Assembly (NCBI GenBank): GCA_964586155.1
Contig: CAZPHC010000017.1
Span: 62,001 to 126,000, forward strand
DNA from: SXNM01 sp964586155
Lineage (GTDB): Bacteria; Myxococcota_A; UBA9042
Direction: 5' to 3'
Length of the DNA stretch: 64,000 nt
Shown here: one piece after another, positions 31,904 through 39,687 of the stretch
How the letters are laid out: every line of letters starts with the position of its first letter
Position numbering within the stretch: position 1 is the stretch's first letter
Program-made: the position numbers and the translations under genes
The notes under the pieces: generated by a model
What the model was told of the DNA's origin: nothing
Databases searched by the model: none
Seen by the model: the letters and a program-made list of their open reading frames with translations, nothing else

Positions 31904-34405
31904 GCCACAGCTCGAGGTCGCGCCGCAGGTCTTGCCGCCGCCGCAGGGCGATCCCGCCGCGAGCGGGGTGTTCTGGCAGCTCTTGCCCGCGACGCAACCC
32001 GACACGGTACATGGGTTGCCGTCGTCGCAGGCAGACGCTGCCAGCGCCGCGCAGCCGCCCGCGTCGGCGCAGCTGGCGTGCAGCCACGGCGTCGTGCGCA
32101 GCAGCTGCGGCGTGCGTTGGCTGCCCAGGCCGGTCGAGCCCAGCATCAGCCAGCCGTCGCTCAGCGCGCGCACGGCGATCAGCGAACCGCCGGCGGACGG
32201 CCAGCTCCACTGGGCCAAGGTCGCGCCCTCGGGGGACATGCGCCACACCGACGACGCCGTGTCGGCGGCGTTCGGGCCCGTCTCGCGCACGCCGACCGCG
32301 AGGATCTCGCCCCAGCTGGCCATCCGCACGTCCAAGAGCACGCCCGACCCCGATGACGTCGGGATCGTCTGCTGCCACAGCAGGCCGAGCTTGTCGTCGG
32401 CGCGCACGATCCAGCCGTCGTCGTGGCCGTCGCCGCCCGAGGTCGCCGCACCGACCGCCAGGTAGCCGTCGCCGACCACCGCGACGGCCTGGAGATCGCC
32501 GGCCACCGCGCCGGTGGGCAGGTAGTCGCTCTCGCCGCCAAAGAGCATCGACTCGTTGACGCGGTGGATCCAGCCCTTCCAGCCCTTGAACGCGCCGCTG
32601 AGCTGCCGCCGACCTGCCAGGACCCAGCGTTTGGCCGCGCTCTCGTGCGCGCCGTTGCGCAAGGCCCGCGACTCGCTGGCGCCGCCGAAGGTGAACTCCT
32701 TGCCCGGCACCACCGCCTTGTCGACCTCGCTCCAGAGCAGCAGGCGCACGATCGCGGATTGGCTCGGCCCGGCCCGGCCGATCGCCAGCAATGCCAGCGA
32801 CGCGTCGCTGCCGGGCAGCAGGGCGGTGATCGTCGCGTCTTCGCCCGCTTCGTCGACCAGGGTCGCCGTCCACAGCGGCGTCCCGTCGCTGTGGAAGCGG
32901 CGCAGCAACGGCGCCGTCGCGCCGCCCGGCTGCGACGCGACGCCGCCGAGCAACAGGCCATCCTTGCGCTCGATGGCGCGGGTCCATTGGCCCGCGGGCG
33001 AAGCTTCGGTCAGGTCCTTGCTGACGGTGCCGAGCGCGTCGACCCGCAGCCGCCAGGGCTTGTCGCTGCGTTGGCCCACCACGAGCATCGCGCCGTCGGC
33101 CAGCGCCAGCGCGCCACGCGGCTGGGCGCCGAGCGCCGTGGCCAGGCTGGTGTCGAACAGGCGCGGCTTGCCCTTGCTGCACGAGCCCTTGCCGTCGCAG
33201 GTGTCGCCGATGGTGCAGGCGTCGCCGTCGTTGCAGGTGCCGCTGTGCGGGACGTAGGCGCAGCCGCCCTTGTTGTCGCAGACGTCGTCGGTGCAGGCGT
33301 TGCCGTCGTCGCAGATCGCCTGCTGGCCCAGACATTGGCCTTGGTCGCTGCAGGTACCCGGCTTGAAGCAGCCGCTGCCGTCGTCGCAGGCCTCGCCCTT
33401 GGCCTTGGGCTTGGCCAGGCAGGCATCCTTGGCCGCGTCGCAGCTGGCGACCGCGCACGGCGAAGCGACCGCGGTGCAGGGATTGGGCAAGCCGACGCAG
33501 GCGCCACCGCCGTCGCAGGCGTCCGCGACGGTGCAGACCTTGCCGTCGTCGCAGGCCGTCCCGGTCGACTTGAACGACGGCTGGCAGATCGACGACGTCG
33601 GCCCGGTCGAGACACAGTTGACCGGCGCGCAGGGGTTGTCGCCGGGTGGGCAGCTCGCCGCCGGGCCCGCCACGCAGCTGCCGGCCTTGCAGGTGTCGGG
33701 GCCGGTGCAGCCGAAGTCGTCGGCGTCACACGCCGCGCCGTCGACCGAAGTCACGACCTCGCAGGTGCCGCTGCTGCTGCACCGGGTCTCGCGACAGGGG
33801 TCGAGCGTCAGGCCCTGGACGCTGCACGGCGTCCCGGCGGCGACGGTCGTCAGCGCGCAGATGCCGTCGGCGCAGATCGGCGTCCGGCACGGCGCGACCG
33901 TCGCCGGGGCCACGCACGAAGCCGTCGAGCCGCAGCTCGTGCCGAGGTTGCCGGCGCCGTCGGCCGCGACGCTGCTGTCGCCGGCGTCGCCGTCGCTTGC
34001 GTCGCCGTCGGCCGCGTCCGGGCCGCCGCCGGTCGAGTCCCCGCTGTCGGCGTCGTCCGGGGCGGCGTCGGCCGTGTCGCCGCCCGCGTCGTCGCCTGCG
34101 CCGTCGCCCTCGGCGTCGTCGAGGCCGTCACCCGCTGCTGCGTCGCTCGCCAGGCCGTCCGCCCCGTCTGCCGCGGCGAGCGTGCGCAGGCGCTCGGCGA
34201 GCTCCGCGTCTGACGCCAGATCCGGCATGCACGCGGCCGCAGCGACCACGATCGCCAACCATGCCGCGATCCTGCCGGCGGCTGGCCGGCAACGCCGCGC
34301 TGCGCCGCGTCCGTGGCGCCCTGGTGCCGCGCACGGCGGCGCGTCCGAGCGGGCAGCGCTCGCACGCGTCGGTGTCCGCTCGGAGTCGGCTGGGGGCGCT
34401 GCCAT
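31895..34405 (-). CDS. Cys-module lipoprotein with propeller-like domain (paralog of 12319-14397)
   Basis: AGGAG seven bases before the ATG at 34405 sets the start and gives 836 residues. An unusually long basic leader precedes the hydrophobic segment and lipobox (VAAAAC near residue 59). An Asp/Ala/Gly-rich linker follows (about 75-150), then Cys modules (about 155-410) including CDDGNACTDDVC and CNDGDACTIGDTC. A propeller-like region (about 410-775) opens at LFDTSL, and C-terminal modules (CDDGNPCT, PCGGGKTC) end the chain. The order matches the lipoprotein at 12319-14397. The divergent neighbour 176 bp away is the paralog of that gene's TPR partner. It is probably an outer-membrane-anchored surface protein of unknown ligand. 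Confidence 0.85.
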   Translation of the reverse strand: MAAPPADSERTPTRASAARSDAPPCAAPGRHGRGAARRCRPAAGRIAAWLAIVVAAAACMPDLASDAELAERLRTLAAADGADGLASDAAAGDGLDDAEGDGAGDDAGGDTADAAPDDADSGDSTGGGPDAADGDASDGDAGDSSVAADGAGNLGTSCGSTASCVAPATVAPCRTPICADGICALTTVAAGTPCSVQGLTLDPCRETRCSSSGTCEVVTSVDGAACDADDFGCTGPDTCKAGSCVAGPAASCPPGDNPCAPVNCVSTGPTSSICQPSFKSTGTACDDGKVCTVADACDGGGACVGLPNPCTAVASPCAVASCDAAKDACLAKPKAKGEACDDGSGCFKPGTCSDQGQCLGQQAICDDGNACTDDVCDNKGGCAYVPHSGTCNDGDACTIGDTCDGKGSCSKGKPRLFDTSLATALGAQPRGALALADGAMLVVGQRSDKPWRLRVDALGTVSKDLTEASPAGQWTRAIERKDGLLLGGVASQPGGATAPLLRRFHSDGTPLWTATLVDEAGEDATITALLPGSDASLALLAIGRAGPSQSAIVRLLLWSEVDKAVVPGKEFTFGGASESRALRNGAHESAAKRWVLAGRRQLSGAFKGWKGWIHRVNESMLFGGESDYLPTGAVAGDLQAVAVVGDGYLAVGAATSGGDGHDDGWIVRADDKLGLLWQQTIPTSSGSGVLLDVRMASWGEILAVGVRETGPNAADTASSVWRMSPEGATLAQWSWPSAGGSLIAVRALSDGWLMLGSTGLGSQRTPQLLRTTPWLHASCADAGGCAALAASACDDGNPCTVSGCVAGKSCQNTPLAAGSPCGGGKTCGATSSCGGP

Positions 34406-34581
34406 CGAACTCCTGACGCCTTGCGGCGGGATGCCACGCGCCGGCACCTTAGCACAGCCCCGCGGCCGACGCGCAGCAGGGCGACGCCCCCGCGCGCAAC
34501 AAAGGGGTTGCGCCGCCCCAGGTCGGCGCGGCCCGGGGCCCGGCCCTGGCCTGGACCGGGGCGACGCGCTACCATCCCGTC

Positions 34582-35421
34582 GTGGACCACCGCCCGCCCC
34601 GCCATCGTCGCAACGCCGCCCTGGTGCCTGCCGCCTGGCGTCGCAGCGTGCGCGTCCCGTTCGTGCGCTGCCTGGGCCTGCTGCTGACCGGCGTCGCCGT
34701 GACGTCGCTGATCGCCGCGCCCGCCGCCATCGCCGCGCCGCGGGACGAGTCCGACGTCGCCCGGCTGCGTCGCGCCGAAGCCATGGCCACCGAAGCCAAG
34801 GCCCTGTTCCAGAACCGGGTCTACCTGGATGCGGCGCGCTTGTTCATGGAGGCGTTCGCCATCTCGCGGCGCGCGCCGCTGGTCTACAACGCCGCCCGCG
34901 CCTACGAAGAGGGCGGTCAGCTCAAGCGCGCCGAATCGCTGTTCCTGCTCTACCTCTCGCTGCCGGATGCAGATGAAGCGGGCAAGGGCGACGCCACCGA
35001 GCACCTGCAGCTGGTGCGCGAGCGCCTGCGGGTCGCAGAACCGGTCGCCGAGCCGCCGCCGTCGGTCAAGCCCGAGCCGACCCCGGTCCGCGCGAGCGCG
35101 CCTCCCCCGCAGCGACCGCGCTGGCCTTGGATCGGCGCAGGTGTCGGCCTCGTCGCCGCTGGCAGCCTCTACACCGTCGCTCGGCTGCAGGCCGACGCGC
35201 TCGACGTGCGCGACGTCGTCGACAGCGACAGCCGCGACGCCTACGCCGCCCGACGCGACCGCGCCTCGGCGCTGCGTTGGGCCGCGGTGGGCTGCGCCGT
35301 CGTCGCCGGTGGCTTCGCCGCGTATGGCGCCGTCACCACCTCGCGGCCGCCGTCGACCGCGCTTCGCCTGACGCCGCTGCTCGGGCCGACGCGCGGCCTC
35401 GCCCTGGTCGGCGGGTTCTGA
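34582..35421 (+). CDS. Exported TPR protein with two C-terminal membrane segments (paralog of 11512-12306)
   Basis: The protein is 279 residues from a GTG at 34582. A signal-like segment (LGLLLTGVAVTSLIAAPAAIAA) is followed by TPR-like helices (FMEAFAISRR, YNAARAYEEGGQLKRAESLF), a Pro-rich spacer, and two hydrophobic segments around WPWIGAGVGLVAAG and AAVGCAVVAGGFAAYGAV. The C-terminus ends in VGGF. The same order, the same YNAARA motif and the same charged stretch between membrane segments occur in 11512-12306. There is no strong ribosome site at this GTG, so the start is uncertain. It diverges from a lipoprotein related to the partner of its paralog. A role in handling that lipoprotein is inferred. 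Confidence 0.78.
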   Translation: MDHRPPRHRRNAALVPAAWRRSVRVPFVRCLGLLLTGVAVTSLIAAPAAIAAPRDESDVARLRRAEAMATEAKALFQNRVYLDAARLFMEAFAISRRAPLVYNAARAYEEGGQLKRAESLFLLYLSLPDADEAGKGDATEHLQLVRERLRVAEPVAEPPPSVKPEPTPVRASAPPPQRPRWPWIGAGVGLVAAGSLYTVARLQADALDVRDVVDSDSRDAYAARRDRASALRWAAVGCAVVAGGFAAYGAVTTSRPPSTALRLTPLLGPTRGLALVGGF

Positions 35422-35515
35422 CGACCGCCGCAGTGGCCGGTCGATCCGTCGAGCCGCGTACGCCTTCGCTGACGGCGCTCGTCGGCAGATTCTGCGGATT
35501 TCCGCCCGCCTGAAC

Positions 35516-35544
35516 TTGGCGTTCGTCGATCGCATCGGTAGGCT
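35516..35544 (+). promoter_or_regulatory. Putative promoter of the aminopeptidase N gene
   Basis: TTGGCG at 35516-35521 and TAGGCT at 35539-35544 are 17 bp apart. The gene start at 35581 is preceded by GGAGG, so a leader of about 30 bases is predicted. Confidence 0.5.
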
Positions 35545-35580
35545 CGCTCGCCGCGCCGACTCGGCGCCCCGGAGGCAACC

Positions 35581-38256
35581 ATGGCCCAACTCGAAGCCGC
35601 CACGTCGAACGCTCCCCGCACCATCCGGCTCGCGGACTACCTGCCGCCGCGTTGGTTGGCCGAGACCGTCACGCTCGACGTCGAGCTCTTCGAGGATCAC
35701 GCCGACGTCGTGGCGATCGTGCAGTGGCGAAGCAACCCGCTGCGCACGGGCGCGCGGACGCTCGAGCTGCAAGGCGAGGAGCTGGGCACGGTCGCCGTCG
35801 AGGTCGGCCCGTTCGAAGGCCCCGCCGATCGCTTCGCGCCGATCGGCCACAGCATCGAGCGCGCGACGCTATGCCTCGAGCCGCCTGCGGGCGACGCCTT
35901 CGCCACCCGGATCGTCACGCGCATCGAGCCGCAGAACAACAAGACGATGGAGGGCCTGTACCGCTCGGGCGGCATGTTCTGCACCCAGATGGAGGCCGAG
36001 GGCTTTCGCCGCGTGACCTGGATGGCCGACCGCCCCGACGTGCTCGCGGTCTGGACCGTCCGCGTCGCCGCCGACGCCGCGCGCTACCCGGTGCTGCTCT
36101 GCAACGGCAACCTCGTCGGCAGCGAGACCCTGCCGGGCGGGCGCCACGCCACGACCTGGCACGATCCCTTCCCCAAGCCCAGCTACCTCTTCGCCCTGGT
36201 CGCGGGCGATCTCGACGTCACCGACGACGCCTTCACCACCTGCACGGGCCGCGTCGTCCGCCTGCGCCTGTTCACCGACAAGGGCAACGCCGACCAGAGC
36301 GCCCACGCCCTGCAGGCGCTCAAGAAGTCGATGCGCTGGGACGAAGAGGTCTACGGCCGCGAGTACGACCTCGACATCTTCCACATCGTCGCGGTGCACG
36401 ACTTCAACATGGGCGCGATGGAGAACAAGTCGCTCAACATCTTCAACGCTTCGGCCGTGCTGGCCAAGGCCGAGACGGCGACCGACGATCGCTTCGCCCG
36501 CATCGAGGCCATCGTCGCGCACGAGTACTTCCACAACTGGTCGGGCAACCGCGTCACCTGCCGCGATTGGTTCCAGCTCTCGCTCAAAGAGGGCTTCACC
36601 GTCTTCCGCGACCAGGAGTTCTCGGCCGACGTCGGCGACCGCGGCGTCGCCCGCATCGCCCAGGTCCGCCACCTGCGCCAGACGCAATTCGCCGAGGACG
36701 GCGGCCCGATGGCGCATCCCGTTCGCCCGGACTCGTACATCGAGATCAACAACTTCTACACGACGACCATCTACGAGAAGGGCGCCGAGCTCATCCGCAT
36801 GATGGCGACGCTGCTCGGGCCGACGGCGTTCCGCGCCGGCACCGACCTCTACTTCGACCGCCACGACGGCCAGGCCGCCACCTGCGACGACTTCGTCGCG
36901 GCGTTGCAGGACGCCTCCGGCGTCGACCTCGCGCGCTTCAAGCGCTGGTACACCCAGGCGGGCACGCCGCGCCTGCGCGCGCGCGGCAGCCATGACGCGG
37001 CCACCCGCACCTGGACGCTGCACCTGGCCCAGCAGACGCCTGCGACGCCCGGCCAGGCCGAGAAGCTGCCCGTCGTCATCCCCGTGCGCCTCGGCCTGCT
37101 CGGCCGCGACGGCAGCCCGATCGCGCTGCGGCTGCAGGGCGAGGCCAGCGCCTCTGGTGACGAGCGCGTCCTTGTGCTCGACCAGGCCGAGGCGACCTTC
37201 GTCTTCGTCGACGTCGCCGAGCCCCCGGTGCCAGCGTTGTTGCGCGGGTTCTCGGCCCCCGTCCGCCTCGATGATGGCCTCGATGACGCGGCCCTGCGCT
37301 TGCTCGCGGCCCACGAGCGCGACGCCTTCGTCCGCTGGGAGGCGTTCCAGCGCCTTGCCACCAGCGAGATGCTGCGGCTGGTCGGCGAGCTCCAGGCCGG
37401 CCGCGACCCCAGCGTGCGCGACGACTTCCTCGCGACCTTCGCTGCGCTCGTCGGCGACAACAACGCCGCGCCGGCCTTCTTGGCCGAAGCGGCGCGCCTG
37501 CCGGACGAGGCCAGCCTCGCCGAGGAGCTCGAGGGCAGCGACGCCGACGTCATCCACCGCGCACGCGAGCTGGTTCGCACCACCATCGGCCAGCGCCTTG
37601 GTGATCTCCTGCGCGGCCGCTACGACGCGCACGCCGCGGCCACCGCAGGGCGGCCGTTCGCCTTCACCACCGACGACGCCGGCCACCGGGCGCTGAAGAA
37701 CGTCGCGCTGGCGTACCTCGTGGCGGCTGGCGATTTCGCACGCGCCGCGAACCAGATGCACGCCGCCGACAACATGACCGATGAGCTCAGCGCCCTCGCC
37801 ATGCTCGCCGACAGCGACAACCCCGAGCGCGCCGCCGCCCTCGAGCGCTTCGCCACGCGCTGGGCCGCCGATCCGCTGGTGCTCAACGCCTGGTTCGCAG
37901 TCCAGGCCGGTGCCGGCAAGGATGGCGTCGCCGACGACGTCCGTCGGCTCGCCGAGCATCCGCTCTTCGACGCCGGCAACCCGAACAAGGTCCGCGCGCT
38001 CTTTGCCACGTTCGCGATGAACCAGCGCCACTTCCACGCCGCGGACGGCTCGGGCTATCGCCTGCTGGCGGACCGGATCCTGGCCATCGACTCGGCCAAC
38101 CCGATCCTCGCCGGCCGCCTGGCCCGGTTCTTCAATCCGTGGCGCCGCCAGGAGCCCGTCCGCCGCGCGCTGGCCGAAGCCGAGCTGCGCCGCATGCGCG
38201 ACACCGGCCGCCTCTCGCCCAACACCTTCGAGGTCGTCGAGAAGATGCTGGCCTGA
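35581..38256 (+). CDS. pepN: Aminopeptidase N (M1 metallopeptidase)
   Basis: At 891 residues this is close to the usual PepN length (about 870). The zinc site is HEYFH at 314-318 with E337 18 residues further on (HExxH-x18-E). The exopeptidase motif GAMEN is at 278-282 and sits before the zinc site as in all M1 enzymes. The enzyme removes N-terminal residues from peptides in the cytoplasm; the C-terminal half is the long helical PepN domain. No signal peptide is visible. GGAGG six bases before ATG and the promoter at 35516 support the start. It converges on the RRM gene through a strong hairpin at 38294. Confidence 0.96.
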   Translation: MAQLEAATSNAPRTIRLADYLPPRWLAETVTLDVELFEDHADVVAIVQWRSNPLRTGARTLELQGEELGTVAVEVGPFEGPADRFAPIGHSIERATLCLEPPAGDAFATRIVTRIEPQNNKTMEGLYRSGGMFCTQMEAEGFRRVTWMADRPDVLAVWTVRVAADAARYPVLLCNGNLVGSETLPGGRHATTWHDPFPKPSYLFALVAGDLDVTDDAFTTCTGRVVRLRLFTDKGNADQSAHALQALKKSMRWDEEVYGREYDLDIFHIVAVHDFNMGAMENKSLNIFNASAVLAKAETATDDRFARIEAIVAHEYFHNWSGNRVTCRDWFQLSLKEGFTVFRDQEFSADVGDRGVARIAQVRHLRQTQFAEDGGPMAHPVRPDSYIEINNFYTTTIYEKGAELIRMMATLLGPTAFRAGTDLYFDRHDGQAATCDDFVAALQDASGVDLARFKRWYTQAGTPRLRARGSHDAATRTWTLHLAQQTPATPGQAEKLPVVIPVRLGLLGRDGSPIALRLQGEASASGDERVLVLDQAEATFVFVDVAEPPVPALLRGFSAPVRLDDGLDDAALRLLAAHERDAFVRWEAFQRLATSEMLRLVGELQAGRDPSVRDDFLATFAALVGDNNAAPAFLAEAARLPDEASLAEELEGSDADVIHRARELVRTTIGQRLGDLLRGRYDAHAAATAGRPFAFTTDDAGHRALKNVALAYLVAAGDFARAANQMHAADNMTDELSALAMLADSDNPERAAALERFATRWAADPLVLNAWFAVQAGAGKDGVADDVRRLAEHPLFDAGNPNKVRALFATFAMNQRHFHAADGSGYRLLADRILAIDSANPILAGRLARFFNPWRRQEPVRRALAEAELRRMRDTGRLSPNTFEVVEKMLA

Positions 38257-38293
38257 CGCCGCTCGACGGCGCGGCAGGGCCCAAAACGCAGGA

Positions 38294-38323
38294 CGCCCCC
38301 CAGGACCGGGGTCCTGGGGGGCG
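38294..38323. terminator. Perfect 14-bp hairpin between convergent genes
   Basis: The arms CGCCCCCCAGGACC and GGTCCTGGGGGGCG pair perfectly around two G residues. The hairpin lies between the stop of pepN (38256) and the stop of the RRM gene (38400), so it can serve both. A short T tract (TTTT) follows on the minus strand only. The stem is extremely GC-rich, so it may work without a long U run. Confidence 0.75.
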
Positions 38324-38399
38324 CTGGATGCTGCGTTCGATGTTCGCTGCGTTCTGGGTCAGACCGGAGCAGGCATCGACCTGGCAGGGCGAACTGGGA

Positions 38400-38858
38400 C
38401 TACCAGTTGTCGCCGCCGCCGCCGTAGCCGCCGCGACCGCCACGGCCACCGCCGCCACCGCCGCCGCCGCCGAAGCCGCCACGGCCACCGCCGCCGCCGC
38501 CGCCGCCGAAGCCGCCACGGCCACCGCCGCCGCCGCCGCCGCCGCCGTAGCCGCCACGACCACCGCCGCCGCCGCCGAACCCACCGCCGCCGCCGCCGCC
38601 GGCGCCACCGCGACGCTCCTGCGCCTCGTTGACGTTCAGGGTGCGACCGTCGAGGACGGCACCGTTCATCTTGGCGATGGCGGTCTCGGCCTCGTCGTCA
38701 CCGGCGAACGTGACGAAACCAAAACCGCGGCTGCGGCCGGTCTCGCGATCGGTGATGACCTTGGCGTCCGTAACGTCGCCAAAGGTAGAAAACGCATTGC
38801 GCAATGCGTCGTCGTCGGTGCCCCAGCTGAGGCCGCCAACAAAAAGCTTCTTGGACAT
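38400..38858 (-). CDS. RRM-type RNA-binding protein with poly-glycine tail
   Basis: This 152-residue protein has one RNA-recognition motif with RNP2 LFVGGL at 5-10 and RNP1 RGFGFVTF at 44-51. A Gly/Arg/Phe/Tyr-rich tail (84-152) follows, in which long runs of Gly are broken by RGGF and RGGY. The form matches bacterial cold-inducible or stress-linked RNA-binding proteins of cyanobacteria and Deltaproteobacteria. The tail probably promotes RNA binding or condensation. The ribosome site before ATG is weak. The 5' leader contains a 7-bp hairpin (38882-38900), which could affect its own expression. Confidence 0.9.
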   Translation of the reverse strand: MSKKLFVGGLSWGTDDDALRNAFSTFGDVTDAKVITDRETGRSRGFGFVTFAGDDEAETAIAKMNGAVLDGRTLNVNEAQERRGGAGGGGGGGFGGGGGGRGGYGGGGGGGGGRGGFGGGGGGGGRGGFGGGGGGGGGRGGRGGYGGGGDNW

Positions 38859-38881
38859 GGGTCGTGTACTCTCGGATCAGG

Positions 38882-38900
38882 GGCCCCGAAACGCGGGGCC
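38882..38900 (-). promoter_or_regulatory. 5' leader hairpin upstream of the RRM gene
   Basis: GGCCCCG and CGGGGCC pair over 7 bp with a 5-base loop, 24 bp before the start codon. It may be a leader structure that influences translation or RNA stability, or an autoregulatory site for the RNA-binding protein. No regulator site is recognised in it. Confidence 0.4.
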
Positions 38901-39135
38901 ATCAGCACGGGCCAGCGGGCTCGTCCGGCGGGCCGCGTCGGAGTATGGACTCGCAATCGACAGAGCGCAAGCAAAGAATTCGTCTTGACTCACAATGCCG
39001 GTCGCTTGGAGCCGATAATCGTGGCCGGCGCGTCGACGCCGCGGCCTCCGTTGCGGCACGGCGTGCCAGATCGTGCCCACCGTCCGCTTGGTCGCGGGCG
39101 TGCGACACGCGGCGGGAGCGACGCGGTCGCCGGGA

Positions 39136-39687
39136 TCAGGGATCGCGTGGCATCGGCCGGAACGGCGAGTCGTCGCCCAGCACCGGATCCGACCCTGGCT
39201 TGCCGCGTCGCGCGAGCTGCAGCTCGACGCACAGATCGTCGGGGCCGTCGTGATCGTCCGCGCTGCCGGCGACACCAGGCTTCGCGGCGAGCTGGGCGGC
39301 CACCGCCGCCTCGACGGCGCGGCCTTCGTCACGCGGGTCCGCACACGAGTCGCGTTGCAGGTTCGGGCCGTTGCTGCGCACCACCCAACGCGAGCCGTCG
39401 CGCCCGAGTTGGTAGGGTGTCTGCCACAGGTCCAGCGCCGGATCGCGGCCACTGCGCGCGCGCAGGCTCTCGCGTAGCCACGCGGCGAAGGCCTTGTCGC
39501 CGCGGGGCAGGCGGTGGCCGAGCGTGGCGTCGATCTCGAGCAGGTTGGCGACCTGTGACAGCTCCGATCGCGTCATCACGACCTTGACCGTGTCGATCAC
39601 CCGCGCCGCGACCTTGCCGCCGCCCTGGGCGACCAGCCCGGCGCCCCCCAGCGTCAGGGCCAGCGGCAGCACGCGCGCGAGGTCCAT
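39136..39687 (-). CDS. Pseudopilin G-like protein lacking a prepilin cleavage motif
   Basis: This 183-residue protein has one hydrophobic N-terminal helix, an amphipathic helical stretch (TRSELSQVANLLEIDATLGHRLP), and a C-terminal part with LDLWQTPYQLGRDGSRWVVRSNGPN and DDLCVEL. The second part matches the GspG-type pseudopilin pattern, in which DPWGNPYQY and a SLGPDG-type loop precede the calcium site. The canonical Gly-Phe-x-x-x-Glu prepilin motif is missing, so it would not be processed by prepilin peptidase. Its ATG overlaps the stop of the membrane cNMP-binding gene (ATGA), which indicates coupling. Assignment as a T2SS component is not supported; a derived pilin-like fold is the best reading. 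Confidence 0.6.
   Translation of the reverse strand: MDLARVLPLALTLGGAGLVAQGGGKVAARVIDTVKVVMTRSELSQVANLLEIDATLGHRLPRGDKAFAAWLRESLRARSGRDPALDLWQTPYQLGRDGSRWVVRSNGPNLQRDSCADPRDEGRAVEAAVAAQLAAKPGVAGSADDHDGPDDLCVELQLARRGKPGSDPVLGDDSPFRPMPRDP

Noticed and set aside
39136..39687. Type II secretion major pseudopilin
   Set aside because: The C-terminal pattern fits GspG, but the Gly-Phe-x-x-x-Glu prepilin motif is missing and no other T2SS genes are nearby, so I kept it as pseudopilin-like only.
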